From Moraxellaceae bacterium (GTDB lineage: Bacteria; Pseudomonadota; Gammaproteobacteria; Pseudomonadales; Moraxellaceae): DNA of 64,000 nucleotides. Both the position numbers and the translations under genes were made by a program. Position 1 is the stretch's first letter; every line of letters starts with the position of its first letter. The DNA is taken from the NCBI GenBank assembly GCA_024234595.1, contig JACKNZ010000009.1, forward strand, positions 1-64,000, given 5' to 3'. Positions 1 through 9,400 of this stretch are shown piece after piece. Below the pieces are notes generated by a model that was given only the letters and a program-made list of their open reading frames with translations, did no database searches and was not told where the DNA came from.

Positions 1-1149
1 TGCCCAACCAGGGTGCATAGCGTGAACGCTAATACCTTGTTTTTGCCATTGATTAGCCCATTCTTCAGTGACAATCATGAGTGCTCGTTTGGCTTTGGCA
101 TAAGCGACACTTCCCGAATATTCTCCGCGTTTGTTTTCTAAATCATCAACATCTAAAGCTTGGCTATACATTCCTCCAGATAGCACATTGATGACACGGG
201 CATTAGCTGCAAATAGTGTTTTGAGTTGCAGTGTCAACATAAAAGGTGATAACAGTAATAGCGCAAAACTTTGCTCTAAATTTTCCTTTGTTACTTGTCG
301 AGGGTTAAACAAAGCCCCCGCATTATTGATAAGTATATCAATAGCTTGCTGCTTTTGTTTTAAGCGGTGACTTAATAAAATAACATCAGACATTAGGCTT
401 AGGTCTGCCAATTCAATCTCAATGTGAGTATTGCCAGTTTGTTGAATAATTTGTGCTTTTATGGCTTCGGCTTTACTCTGATTACGAACCACAAGCGTTA
501 AGCGACATGCTTTTTGTGCCAAAGAAAGAGCACAAGCCAAACCAAGTCCAGAGCTTGCCCCCGTAATGAGCACGTGTTTATTTTGCATATTGCTAGAAAC
601 AGGCAACCAGTTTTTTTTAGCTTGTAAATAACCATATTTGGTAAAATGCCACAACTCAGGCAAGATAAGTTTGCTTCTTAAAGCGTGAGTAATTTGTGGT
701 GTAGTCGTGGGCTGTTGTGATAAAGCGAGTTGTAGTCCTTGCATGGACTCTTTACCAAGTTTGATTAAAGATGACTGCATCACAGGCAAAAGATAGGCGA
801 GTGCCCCATGAAATCTAATGTTGGCTTTCCAAGTAATTTCAGTACCTTGTGGTACTTTTTTAATGTCGATACTATCAATAGCCACAAAATCTTTGGCAAT
901 ACCAGTGAATACAAGCTGTGTTGCTGTAAAGGTGCTAAGCGTATAAGCCATTGGAATTTTTCGGCCAGCAGATTTAAGCACTAAATCAAAACGAGTTCCT
1001 TCACTAATCGCGCCAGCAGAGCTTTTAACACAACTTAAAACACTGGCATCCCATTGGGCAATATTTGAAAAATCTGATAAATAATAAAAAACATCCTCAA
1101 ATGGACGTTGCACAACGAATTGCTCTTGAAGCTGGATAGAACGGTTCAT
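1..1149 (-). CDS. SRPBCC-SDR fusion oxidoreductase (partial)
   Basis: The gene begins at an ATG complementary to 1147-1149 and runs off the left edge, so its C-terminus is missing. Residues 1 to about 180 read as an SRPBCC/START-like lipid-binding fold (starts MNRSIQLQEQFVVQRPFEDV). From about residue 188 a short-chain dehydrogenase begins: TGASSGLG dinucleotide motif, INNAG near residue 273, catalytic YAKAK (YxxxK) near 350 and the HPGW segment at the edge. An NAD(P)-dependent reductase of a hydrophobic substrate is the likely role. The fusion suggests that the first domain presents the substrate to the second; the substrate itself is unknown. I translated this by hand; all SDR motifs are in frame. 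Confidence 0.85.
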   Translation of the reverse strand, partial: MNRSIQLQEQFVVQRPFEDVFYYLSDFSNIAQWDASVLSCVKSSAGAISEGTRFDLVLKSAGRKIPMAYTLSTFTATQLVFTGIAKDFVAIDSIDIKKVPQGTEITWKANIRFHGALAYLLPVMQSSLIKLGKESMQGLQLALSQQPTTTPQITHALRSKLILPELWHFTKYGYLQAKKNWLPVSSNMQNKHVLITGASSGLGLACALSLAQKACRLTLVVRNQSKAEAIKAQIIQQTGNTHIEIELADLSLMSDVILLSHRLKQKQQAIDILINNAGALFNPRQVTKENLEQSFALLLLSPFMLTLQLKTLFAANARVINVLSGGMYSQALDVDDLENKRGEYSGSVAYAKAKRALMIVTEEWANQWQKQGISVHAMHPGWA

Positions 1150-1246
1150 GCCAATCAGACTCCTAAATTATTTTTTAGTTTAGAAGGCCTGCCAAAGATG
1201 CTGCAATACTACAAATGACAGACTAGGCATAAACATCACTCTATTA

Positions 1247-1386
1247 GGACTTACGCTGTTATCGCTTATTTGTTCGCTAAATCCCCCTTAGTCCCCCTTT
1301 GAAAAAGGAGAAAACTCCCTCCTTTTGTAAAGGAGGGTTGGGGAGGATTCACAAAACGCGCTAATTTCGGTGAAATGCGTAAGTCC
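1247..1386. repeat. 97-bp hairpin-repeat family, copy A (expanded to 140 bp)
   Basis: Ends are the inverted repeat GGACTTACGC / GCGTAAGTCC. The inner flanks TTATCGCTTATTTGTTC (left) and ACAAAACGCGCTAATTTC (right) match copy D at 52827. The usual central hairpin is replaced by a CCCTC-type palindromic intergenic repeat (about 1285-1350), so this is a composite of two repeat families. No coding capacity is seen in it. Confidence 0.85.
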
Positions 1387-1412
1387 TGCTTATAAAAAAG
1401 CCCTTAAAAATA

Positions 1413-1754
1413 TCAAAATCCCGACGAATTACGCTGCAAAAATAGCTGATGATGAGTGCCAAAGTTAAACCACATTTTGTGTTGGGTATAAAGAGGTAAA
1501 CGAGAAAAGTACATATCGGAGCGAGAATGAAAGCTGACAATTTTGCCGCTGACAACGGTGGGGTTTTGATTATGACGTACAATATGCCAATAGTAGTCTT
1601 GCGGTGTTGATTGTTGATTTAATTGCGCTTGACGAAAATGCTTTACACCAGACCAATAGGGCAGTAGTCGTAAATCAAGATTTTGTGTGTTTAAATCTAT
1701 AGGAAGCTCGATTGCTGGAATCGTTAGCGGTGCAGTTTTAAGAGTCGTTATCAT
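1413..1754 (-). CDS. Hypothetical protein, 113 aa
   Basis: The start chosen is the ATG at 1754, reading MITTLKTAPLTIPAIELP, because GAGG lies about 10 nt upstream on the minus strand. A longer frame opens at 1796 but has no ribosome site. The protein is soluble, rich in aromatic residues (WYW, WHIVRH, MWFNFG) and has no signal peptide or membrane segment. I do not recognise the family. It stands alone between repeat copy A and the divergent pabC operon. The overlapping frame at 1361-1582 is less protein-like and was left out. Confidence 0.5.
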   Translation of the reverse strand: MITTLKTAPLTIPAIELPIDLNTQNLDLRLLPYWSGVKHFRQAQLNQQSTPQDYYWHIVRHNQNPTVVSGKIVSFHSRSDMYFSRLPLYTQHKMWFNFGTHHQLFLQRNSSGF

Positions 1755-1992
1755 TATATATTGCCTCAAACATCTCATCCTAAGATTCACCACCAATATC
1801 AGTGGCCATAGACAAAGTAGGGGGGGCTACAAAATAAACCTGCGTTTATTTATCTGCTGAGTAAAGCGCAGTGCTATATTAACGTCAATCTAATGTTTTT
1901 GTCTAATTGTAAAAAACAATATAAAACAGTTGGTTATGTAAAATAGTTAATTTTTTACTTAAATTTTATGCAAAATTTTTAGGAGAGGGCTA

Positions 1993-2805
1993 ATGTTGTT
2001 GGCTGCTTGGTTAAATGGCAAAGTTATCAATCACTTGGATGTTCAAGAACGTGGTTTTGCCTATGGCGATGGCATTTTTAGCACGATTGATATACACAAT
2101 GGACAAGCACAATTATTGAGCTTACATTGGCAACGCATCCAAAAAAGTTGCCTCCGTTTGCAAATAACAGACGATTTTTTAGAGCAATGGCAGCGTGATT
2201 TTGAAAGTTTTATGGCGCACTATCCGCATTGCATTTGTAAAATTATCATTAGTCGTGGCTGTGGTGGGCGAGGTTATTTGCCAGATGCTCAGGCATTGCC
2301 TAACTGTTATTTTTTGGCCTATCAACGTCAGCAACATCCTGCATCACATCAACAAGGAATAAACACAACATTTTTAGAGCAGTGTTTGGGGCTTAATCCT
2401 CTGTTAGCAGGGCATAAACATCTTAATCGTTTAGAGCAAGTGTTGTTACGTCAAGAGTTAGCTAGTTTGGGCTATCCCGAAGGCATTGTGTGTGACATAC
2501 AAGGGCGTGTTGTAGAAGGTGTTTTTAGTAATCTGTTTATGGTTAAAAATCATGTGATTTATACGCCAGATTTACAGCAAGCAGGGGTTGCAGGTGTGAT
2601 GCGCCAGCATATTTTGCATTTGGCACAACATTTACAATATTCAGTGTCTGTTACAGATTTGCTGCCAAGTGATTTTTTGACAGCTGATGAAGTGTTTTTT
2701 TGTAATAGTGTCTATGGCATTTGGCCTGTTAAACAACTGCAAGACACCCTATACTCCGCAAATCCTATTACCCAACACCTACAAGCTAATCTTTATCATG
2801 TCTGA
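1993..2805 (+). CDS. pabC: Aminodeoxychorismate lyase PabC
   Basis: Converts 4-amino-4-deoxychorismate to p-aminobenzoate plus pyruvate for folate synthesis, using PLP; cytosolic. At 270 residues it has normal length for fold type IV PLP enzymes. The Schiff-base lysine is K142 in AGHKHLNRLEQVL, and the ERGFAYGDGIF segment near the N-terminus is typical. A strong AGGAGAGG sits just before the ATG. It opens the pabC-mltG-tmk-holB-pilZ-tatD block, an order well known in gammaproteobacteria, and overlaps mltG by 8 nt, which suggests translational coupling. Confidence 0.95.
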   Translation: MLLAAWLNGKVINHLDVQERGFAYGDGIFSTIDIHNGQAQLLSLHWQRIQKSCLRLQITDDFLEQWQRDFESFMAHYPHCICKIIISRGCGGRGYLPDAQALPNCYFLAYQRQQHPASHQQGINTTFLEQCLGLNPLLAGHKHLNRLEQVLLRQELASLGYPEGIVCDIQGRVVEGVFSNLFMVKNHVIYTPDLQQAGVAGVMRQHILHLAQHLQYSVSVTDLLPSDFLTADEVFFCNSVYGIWPVKQLQDTLYSANPITQHLQANLYHV

Positions 2806-3964
2806 AGCACCTAAAAAAAATACACAAAAGAAGCCTGATAATTCTAAAAAGACGGTGACTAAAACCAAAAGCGCACCCAAAAAAATCGCGGGGGCTGTTA
2901 GGGTAAGAGCAAAACGTAATACGACTCAAGCGACCAAAACAAAAACCACCACATCTAGCTCTAACAAAAGAGTGATATTGAGTAGTTTTTTTTTAGTGTT
3001 GTTAATGATTGTTGCTTGGTTGTATTGGAGTTTTGAGCGTAGTTTAGATTTGAATGGCAAGTCCTATATATTCAGCGTAGAAAAAGGGCAAAGTTATAAT
3101 CAAGTTTTGGATAAAATGGCTCAAGATGGTGTGATTGAAAATGTCTATTTGGCCAAATTATATTATAAATTTATCAAGCCTAGACCGTTGCAAACAGGTA
3201 GTTATGTTTTTAAAGAACCAATCTCTTTACTTAAATTATTGTCACAACTTGCCAAAGGTGAAGGCTTGATGATGGCGAAGATTACGGTGATAGAAGGTAT
3301 TACTTTTAAACAGTTATTAGCTCAGTTAGCTGCCAATGAACAGATTAAACAGACACTTAAAGACAAGACTCAAAGCGAAATATTGCAACTTTTAGAGATT
3401 AAAGAAGCGCATCCCGAGGGATTATTTGCGCCTGATACCTATATTTTTGCCTTAAATGAAACTGATGTAAAAGTGTTAAAGCATTTGTATGCACAGCAAC
3501 AAAAAATATTACAACAAGCATGGCAAAGTCGTGCCGCTAATTTACCTTATAAAACGCCTTATGATGCCTTGATAATGGCTTCTATTGTTGAAAAAGAGAC
3601 AGGTGCAGCAGCAGAGCGGCCTCAAATTGCAGGTGTGTTTGTCAAGCGTTTACAATTAGGAATGCGTTTGCAAACAGACCCAACGGTAATTTATGGCATG
3701 GGAGATAATTACGATGGCAATATCCGCAAAAGCGATTTATTAAGTTATACTCCCTATAATACTTATAAAATCAATGGATTGCCGCCAACTCCTATCGCTT
3801 TGCCTAGCAAAGAAGCTATTCAAGCGGCTCTTAATCCACAAGTAAATGACAATATTTATTTTGTGGCTAAGGGTGATGGTAGTGGTACACATATTTTTAG
3901 TGCCAACTTATCACAACACAATCAAGCGGTTGCCGATTATTTACAGGCACGCAAAGGAAAATAA
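2798..3964 (+). CDS. mltG: Endolytic murein transglycosylase MltG
   Basis: Cleaves nascent peptidoglycan glycan strands at the outer face of the inner membrane and so sets chain length. The start is the ATG at 2798 (MSEAPKKNTQ), giving 388 residues; the longer upstream frame is pabC sequence read out of phase. The N-terminal 55 residues are very rich in Lys, Thr and Pro. One membrane helix follows at about 59-78, then a LysM-like region and the YceG catalytic domain with ASIVEKET (catalytic Glu about 265) and LQTDPTVIYGMG. The long basic cytoplasmic tail exceeds that of E. coli MltG. Confidence 0.95.
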   Translation: MSEAPKKNTQKKPDNSKKTVTKTKSAPKKIAGAVRVRAKRNTTQATKTKTTTSSSNKRVILSSFFLVLLMIVAWLYWSFERSLDLNGKSYIFSVEKGQSYNQVLDKMAQDGVIENVYLAKLYYKFIKPRPLQTGSYVFKEPISLLKLLSQLAKGEGLMMAKITVIEGITFKQLLAQLAANEQIKQTLKDKTQSEILQLLEIKEAHPEGLFAPDTYIFALNETDVKVLKHLYAQQQKILQQAWQSRAANLPYKTPYDALIMASIVEKETGAAAERPQIAGVFVKRLQLGMRLQTDPTVIYGMGDNYDGNIRKSDLLSYTPYNTYKINGLPPTPIALPSKEAIQAALNPQVNDNIYFVAKGDGSGTHIFSANLSQHNQAVADYLQARKGK

Positions 3965-3965
3965 T

Positions 3966-4595
3966 ATGCCCGTATTTATTACCTTAGAAGGCACAGAAGG
4001 CGTTGGAAAAAGCACAGCCTTGGCTTATATTCAAGATTATTTAAACGCACATTATGTGCCTTTTATTAGCACCCGTGAGCCGGGTGGTACACCCCTTGCC
4101 GAAAAGATTCGTCAGTTGTTATTAACAAAAGACGATGAAAAAATGGCCTATCACACCGAATTATTATTGATGTTTGCGGCGCGCGCTCAACATCTACAGC
4201 AAGTGATTAAGCCAGCGTTGGCAGCCAAAAAATGGGTGCTTTGTGACCGTTTTACCGATGCCAGTTATGCCTATCAGGGCGGTGGACGTGGTTTGCCCAT
4301 TCATGATATTGCACAATTAGAAAGTTTAGTGCAAGGGAGTTTACAACCGACATTAACCTTGTGGTTGGATGCGCCAGTAGAGCTTGGTTTGCAACGTGCG
4401 GCTGCTCGACAAGAGCTTGACCGTTTTGAGCAAGAAAAAGTCGATTTTTTTCAAAAAGTACGCTCAGTCTATCAACAACGAGCCGAAGCCTTTCCGCAAC
4501 GTTTTCGGCGTATTGATGCCAGTTTGCCTTTGGAGCAAGTGCAGGCTCAATTAAAGAGCGTGTTAAGTTATTTTGTGGCTGTAAGAACCTTATGA
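3966..4595 (+). CDS. tmk: Thymidylate kinase
   Basis: Phosphorylates dTMP to dTDP with ATP. The start chosen is the ATG at 3966, 1 nt after the mltG stop, giving 209 residues, which is the family norm; an upstream in-frame extension lies inside mltG. The P-loop EGTEGVGKST is at residues 8-17, followed by the DR(F) motif in CDRFTDASYAYQGGGRG. Its last 4 nt overlap holB (ATGA type), so the two are probably translated together. Confidence 0.96.
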   Translation: MPVFITLEGTEGVGKSTALAYIQDYLNAHYVPFISTREPGGTPLAEKIRQLLLTKDDEKMAYHTELLLMFAARAQHLQQVIKPALAAKKWVLCDRFTDASYAYQGGGRGLPIHDIAQLESLVQGSLQPTLTLWLDAPVELGLQRAAARQELDRFEQEKVDFFQKVRSVYQQRAEAFPQRFRRIDASLPLEQVQAQLKSVLSYFVAVRTL

Positions 4596-5590
4596 GTGTG
4601 TATCCTTGGCAGCAAAACGCATGGCAGTTACTGCAGCAGAGTCGCACTCGTCAAAGTTTGGCTCATGCCTTTATTGTGAGTGGTGTGCAAGGTTTAGGCT
4701 TGTTTGAGTTTAGTCAGCAGTTGAGCGCATGGTTATTATGCCAACAACCCACGCCACAAGGGGCATGTACAGTCTGTAAAAGTTGTCAATTATGGGCGGC
4801 ACAAAGTCATCCCGATTATCGCTTGCTAGAGCAATTAAGTGACGAAAAAACAGGTAAAACCAGTCAAGTGATTAAAGTTGACCAAGTCCGTCAACTCATC
4901 GATTTTTTGAATAAATCGGCTCAGCTTAATGGTTATCGGGTTGCGGTGATTCATCGTGCCGAAACACTTAATATCAATGCCGCTAATAGTTTATTAAAAA
5001 CCTTAGAAGAGGCAGGCGCGCAAACCGTTATTATTTTATTAACGGAGTCGCCTTTAATGCTGTTGCCCACGATTCGTAGTCGTTGTCAGCAAATCACATT
5101 TAATGTCCCTAGCGCAGCACAGTCAGAGGAGTGGTTACAAAGTCAATTAAACTCCCAATTTGAGGCCAAATTATTGCTGGCTTTAAGCGAAGGTGCGCCT
5201 TTGTCTGCCTTAGCCTTGCCACAAACTGCATGGTTTGTGGCTCGTCAGGCTTTGTTGCAAAACATATTAGAGGTGATGCAAAAAAAACACAGTGCCTTGC
5301 AAATGTCGCAACAGTGGCAAAAACAACTCAAGGCCGAAGAACTGTTAACTGCCTTGCAAATCATGCTGGCAGATATTATGTGGTGCAAATTGGGACAACA
5401 AAATGCTATTAAAAATAGTGATTTATTGCCTATAATCAAAACTATTGCCAGTATGAGTGCCACAAACGTCATCTTGGCACAACAAAAACAATGTTTAGAA
5501 GCGTACCATTTGATGTCCGCTAATATTCAACCTAATTTACTGTTTGACAATCTTTGGTTGTCGTTTTCTCGTTTTGCTCACAGAGGGTAA
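4592..5590 (+). CDS. holB: DNA polymerase III delta-prime subunit
   Basis: A clamp-loader subunit that acts as the rigid stator of the DnaX complex when loading the beta clamp. The N-terminal AAA+-like domain has a degenerate P-loop (SGVQGLGLFEF), as expected for delta-prime, and a zinc-binding Cys set around CTVCKSCQ. The NAANSLLKTLEE and RSRCQ segments (the SRC motif) are present. Its 332 residues match the family. It sits between tmk and pilZ as in pseudomonads and Acinetobacter. Confidence 0.95.
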   Translation: MSVYPWQQNAWQLLQQSRTRQSLAHAFIVSGVQGLGLFEFSQQLSAWLLCQQPTPQGACTVCKSCQLWAAQSHPDYRLLEQLSDEKTGKTSQVIKVDQVRQLIDFLNKSAQLNGYRVAVIHRAETLNINAANSLLKTLEEAGAQTVIILLTESPLMLLPTIRSRCQQITFNVPSAAQSEEWLQSQLNSQFEAKLLLALSEGAPLSALALPQTAWFVARQALLQNILEVMQKKHSALQMSQQWQKQLKAEELLTALQIMLADIMWCKLGQQNAIKNSDLLPIIKTIASMSATNVILAQQKQCLEAYHLMSANIQPNLLFDNLWLSFSRFAHRG

Positions 5591-5594
5591 CAAC

Positions 5595-5939
5595 ATGGGT
5601 TTACCACGCGGTGCAGGTATTCAGACCTTGCAATTAAAAGATAAAGGCCAACTTTATGCCAGTTACATGCCGTTTATTAAAGGTGGCGGCATTTTTTTTC
5701 CAAGTACCAAAGTGCCCAAATTGGGTGATGAATTATTTGCGGTGATTATTTTACCTGACGATGCCGAAAGAATGCCTTTAACCTCCAAAGTGGTCTGGGT
5801 CAATCATCGTACCCAAGGTCATCGACCAGCAGGTTTTGCCTTGGCTTTGTTAGGAACAGAGGGCGATGCGATTCGTCGCAAAGTCGAAGCCCAATTAGGC
5901 GGTGCATTGCAGTCCGATAAACCCACTTTTACCTTATAA
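5595..5939 (+). CDS. pilZ: PilZ domain protein (type IV pilus)
   Basis: The start chosen is the ATG at 5595 (MGLPRGAGIQTLQLKD) behind a GAGGG ribosome site; the earlier ATG in the same frame lies inside holB. The 114-residue protein is a stand-alone PilZ domain. PilZ of this class helps type IV pilus assembly through PilF/PilB and often does not bind c-di-GMP; consistent with that, I do not see the RxxxR...D/NxSxxG pair. Location after holB is conserved. It fits the pilin genes at 26.8-27.8 kb. Confidence 0.9.
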   Translation: MGLPRGAGIQTLQLKDKGQLYASYMPFIKGGGIFFPSTKVPKLGDELFAVIILPDDAERMPLTSKVVWVNHRTQGHRPAGFALALLGTEGDAIRRKVEAQLGGALQSDKPTFTL

Positions 5940-5948
5940 GATGACGGT

Positions 5949-6722
5949 ATGTTTGTAGATTCGCATTGTCACTTAGACCGATTGCATCTTGAAGCCTATC
6001 ATGGTGATTTAGATGCTGCTTTACAAGCTGCGCGTGAACAGGGTGTGCAGCATTTTTTGACGGTGTGTGTTGATTTGGAGGATGTGCCTGTCCTCTTAGC
6101 AATCACTGCAAAGCATCAAGATGTGTCGATGTCGGTGGGTGTGCATCCTTCGGATGTTGAGCCAACTGTGCCTGTGACAGTCGCGCAACTGTGTGACCTA
6201 GCACAACATCCTAAAGTGATTGCTATTGGCGAAACAGGCTTGGATTATTATTACCATCCCGAACAGGCTCAACAGCAGCAACAAAGTTTTATTAATCATA
6301 TTTTGGCCAGTAATCACACAGAAAAACCGCTGATTGTGCATACGCGTGATGCGCGTGCCGACACCATTGCTTTATTGCGTGACTATAAAGCACAACAAGG
6401 TGTGTTACATTGTTTTACCGAAGATTGGGATACGGCAAAAGCGGCGTTGGATTTAGGTTTTTATATTTCTTTATCAGGTATTGTGAGTTTTGCCAATGCC
6501 AAAGAACTTAAAGAAGTGGCCAAAAAACTTCCTGTTGATAGATTGTTAATCGAAACGGATTCTCCTTATTTAGCACCTGTTCCATATCGCGGTAAAAAAA
6601 ATGAACCCAAATACGTGCCTGCCGTGGCTCAAGCCATCGCAGATATTAAAGGCTTGTCTTTAGCTGAGCTTGCGGCAATGACAACACGTAATTTTGAACA
6701 ACTATTTGGCGTATCCGTATGA
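5949..6722 (+). CDS. ycfH: TatD-family metal-dependent DNase/hydrolase
   Basis: A TIM-barrel metallohydrolase of the TatD/YcfH group, probably a 3'-exonuclease or related phosphoesterase. The metal ligands are visible: DSHCHLD at the N-terminus, GETGLDYYY, IVHTRDA, HCFTED and ETDSPYLAP. Length (257) is typical. The order holB-pilZ-ycfH parallels the E. coli pabC-yceG-tmk-holB-ycfH group. Its ATGA overlap with the downstream TetR gene implies coupling. The true substrate is not shown by sequence. Confidence 0.92.
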   Translation: MFVDSHCHLDRLHLEAYHGDLDAALQAAREQGVQHFLTVCVDLEDVPVLLAITAKHQDVSMSVGVHPSDVEPTVPVTVAQLCDLAQHPKVIAIGETGLDYYYHPEQAQQQQQSFINHILASNHTEKPLIVHTRDARADTIALLRDYKAQQGVLHCFTEDWDTAKAALDLGFYISLSGIVSFANAKELKEVAKKLPVDRLLIETDSPYLAPVPYRGKKNEPKYVPAVAQAIADIKGLSLAELAAMTTRNFEQLFGVSV

Positions 6723-7348
6723 GTCAACGAGCTGTCGCTTTTCGTGCCCGTGAGCAAGCTATTTTAGATGCCACTGAGCATTTGTTATTAGAGTCAGGTG
6801 ATGAAGCCATTACCATAGAGATGATTGCCGAACGAGTAGGCATTGCCAAAGGCACGATTTATAAGCATTTTCAAAGTAAAGATGAGCTGATTTTGCAGGT
6901 GCTGATTGCCTATGAGTCAGAGTTAGCCTTAGTGATGGCCGAAGCGGTTAAAAGTCAGGATATTCACCAGTTAATTCAATCCTATGTGGCATTTCGTTTA
7001 TCTGATCCCGAAAAACATCTGTTGTATGAGCGTTTAGAAAATAAATTAGCGGCGACGCGGCGTACTTTGCGACCTTATTTTGCGCGTTTGTACTTTATTC
7101 GCAAAAGTTATTTACGCCAAGCCTTGCCTTTTGTAAACAAGCATTTGCAGTCACATCAAAGCACTATGACCGCGCGTGATTATTTGAGTGCAGGTTGGGC
7201 GTTGGTGCAAGGGACGGCTGCGATTTTACATTCGAGTTTTTATCAACGTTATTTAGGTGACCGAGAAGGCTTATTAGCGGCTATGCTTGATGTGCTGCAT
7301 GAATTAGGTGTTCGTCCCAGTGATGACACATCAGTCAATGTAAAATAA
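6719..7348 (+). CDS. TetR-family transcriptional regulator
   Basis: 209 residues. The helix-turn-helix is at about residues 28-50 (ITIEMIAERVGIAKGTIYKH), followed by an all-helical ligand domain with no clear small-molecule signature. It overlaps the preceding tatD gene by 4 nt, so it is transcribed with the pabC operon rather than with its own target gene. The next gene is ccmF, 75 nt on. The ligand and regulon are unknown; ccm genes or fatty-acid/membrane genes are possible targets. Confidence 0.9.
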   Translation: MSQRAVAFRAREQAILDATEHLLLESGDEAITIEMIAERVGIAKGTIYKHFQSKDELILQVLIAYESELALVMAEAVKSQDIHQLIQSYVAFRLSDPEKHLLYERLENKLAATRRTLRPYFARLYFIRKSYLRQALPFVNKHLQSHQSTMTARDYLSAGWALVQGTAAILHSSFYQRYLGDREGLLAAMLDVLHELGVRPSDDTSVNVK

Positions 7349-7423
7349 TAACTATAATCCCCTAGACATTAGTTTTTGAGTGCGTATCATGCGCGCTGTT
7401 TAATCCCATTGGGAGTGTCTAGC

Positions 7424-9400
7424 ATGATTGCAGAGTTTGGTCATTTTGCGTTGATTTTAGGCTTGGTGTTGGCACTGTTGCAAGCAACCTTGCCCTTATA
7501 TGGTTTATATACAGGGATTATTTCATTACAACGCAGTGCGCGTTCTTCGGCTTTTTTACAAGCTTTTTGTTTGAGTGTCTCTTTTCTGTGCTTGACCATC
7601 GCTTTTTTGCAGAATGATTTTACGCTCGATTATGTGGCACGTCAGTCTAATAGTTTATTACCTTATTATTATAAAATATCGGCAGTGTGGGGCGGTCACG
7701 AAGGCTCCTTGTTACTATGGGTGTTAGTATTATCGTGGTGGTCGGCGGCCGTCGCCTTCTTTAGTCAGCATTTACCGCGCGACATGATTGCCCGTGTGTT
7801 GGCTATTATGGGTTGGGTGAGTGTGGCTTTAATAGCCTTTGTTATTTTAACGTCTAATCCCTTTAATTATTTATTGCCTGATTTTCCGATTGATGGCGCA
7901 GACCTCAATCCTTTATTACAAGATATCGGTTTGATTATTCATCCCCCCATGTTGTATATGGGTTATGTTGGTTTTACCGTGCCGTTTGCTTTTGCGATTG
8001 CAGGACTCATACAAGGGCGTTTAGATTCGGCATGGGCGCGTTGGTCACGTCCTTGGGCATTAGCCGCTTGGTGTTTTTTGAGTGTCGGTATTGCCTTGGG
8101 TTCATGGTGGGCATATTACGAACTAGGCTGGGGTGGTTGGTGGTTTTGGGATCCTGTCGAAAATGCCTCCTTTATGCCGTGGTTAGCAGGCACAGCCTTA
8201 TTACATTCTTTGGCGGTGAGCGAAAAACGCGGTGTATTTAAAGCATGGACAGTGATGTTGGCTATTATTGCGTTTGCACTGAGTTTATTAGGGACGTTTT
8301 TGGTACGTTCGGGCGTATTAACCTCAGTTCATGCCTTTGCCTCTGACCCCAAGCGCGGTATGTTTGTGTTGGGTATTTTGACTATCGTCATTGGTGCGTC
8401 TTTATTATTGTTTGCTTTGCGTGCCGATAAACTTAATAGCGAAAGTCGTTATGCGTGGCTATCGCGTGAATCTTTTTTATTAGTTAATAACTTGTTGTTA
8501 ATTACTGCCACAACCGTGGTGTTGTTAGGCACTTTGTTTCCTCTGATTGCCGATGCGTTTAATTTAGGCAAAATTTCGGTCGGTGCGCCTTATTTTAATG
8601 CCTTGTTTGTGCCAATTACCTTAGTGTTATTAGCCTTTTTAGGGGTTGGCTCATTGGTAAATTGGAAGCGTCATCAAGTAGCTAGTTTTATGCCCTTATG
8701 GAAGGTGGCGGGGCTGAGTGTCATTCTAGGTATTGTATTACCGTTATTTATCTTTGGTGATGCACCAATTCGCGTGGTACTTAGCCTCAGTTTATGTGCG
8801 TGGGTAGTGCTATCCATGATGCGCGATATGTACCTCAAAGCTAAAACTGCTAAACAGGGGATGGGGGCAGGTTTATTGCGTTTGTCACGCAGTTATTATG
8901 GTATGCAGTTGGCTCATCTCGGTTTAGTTATTACTGTAGTAGGGGTCACTTTAACGTCTTATTACAGTGTCGAAAAAGATGTGCGTTTGGGTATGAATGA
9001 CCGTGTGCAAATTGCCAATTATCAGTTTGAGTGGCAAGGTGTGAGGGAGTACAAAGGCGCAAATTTTGAGGCGATTCAAGCTAAAATTGAGGTTTTTAAA
9101 GACAATCAACCCTTAGAGTTTTTGTATCCCGAAAAACGCTTATATGTGGTGCAAAATCGCTCCATGACCGAGGCAGCGATTGATAGTGGTTTATTTAGAG
9201 ACTTGTATGTGGCGATTGGCGAACCTTTAGAAAACAATCAATGGGCAGTACGTGTGTATTATAAGCCCTTTGTGCGTTGGTTATGGTTAGGGGCTTTAGT
9301 GATGGCCTTTGGTGGCATGGTAGCAATGAGCGACAGACGTTATCGCCTCAAAAAAGTCAGTGTCAATCAGCCAAATAACGCACAGGAGTTAAGCCAATGA
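7424..9400 (+). CDS. ccmF: Cytochrome c haem lyase subunit CcmF
   Basis: A polytopic membrane protein that ligates haem from CcmE to apocytochrome c. The start is set at the ATG at 7424 (MIAEFGHFALILGLV) with GGGAG 8 nt upstream, giving 658 residues against about 650 in E. coli; a weak upstream in-frame extension was discarded. The periplasmic WWD haem-handling segment GGWWFWDPVENASFMPWL is intact, with many membrane helices on either side. It opens ccmFGHI; ccmABCDE are not in this window. Confidence 0.96.
   Translation: MIAEFGHFALILGLVLALLQATLPLYGLYTGIISLQRSARSSAFLQAFCLSVSFLCLTIAFLQNDFTLDYVARQSNSLLPYYYKISAVWGGHEGSLLLWVLVLSWWSAAVAFFSQHLPRDMIARVLAIMGWVSVALIAFVILTSNPFNYLLPDFPIDGADLNPLLQDIGLIIHPPMLYMGYVGFTVPFAFAIAGLIQGRLDSAWARWSRPWALAAWCFLSVGIALGSWWAYYELGWGGWWFWDPVENASFMPWLAGTALLHSLAVSEKRGVFKAWTVMLAIIAFALSLLGTFLVRSGVLTSVHAFASDPKRGMFVLGILTIVIGASLLLFALRADKLNSESRYAWLSRESFLLVNNLLLITATTVVLLGTLFPLIADAFNLGKISVGAPYFNALFVPITLVLLAFLGVGSLVNWKRHQVASFMPLWKVAGLSVILGIVLPLFIFGDAPIRVVLSLSLCAWVVLSMMRDMYLKAKTAKQGMGAGLLRLSRSYYGMQLAHLGLVITVVGVTLTSYYSVEKDVRLGMNDRVQIANYQFEWQGVREYKGANFEAIQAKIEVFKDNQPLEFLYPEKRLYVVQNRSMTEAAIDSGLFRDLYVAIGEPLENNQWAVRVYYKPFVRWLWLGALVMAFGGMVAMSDRRYRLKKVSVNQPNNAQELSQ

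Noticed and set aside
131..370. Plus-strand open frame of 79 codons
   Set aside because: It is antisense to the SDR domain of the gene on 1-1149 and has no ribosome site.
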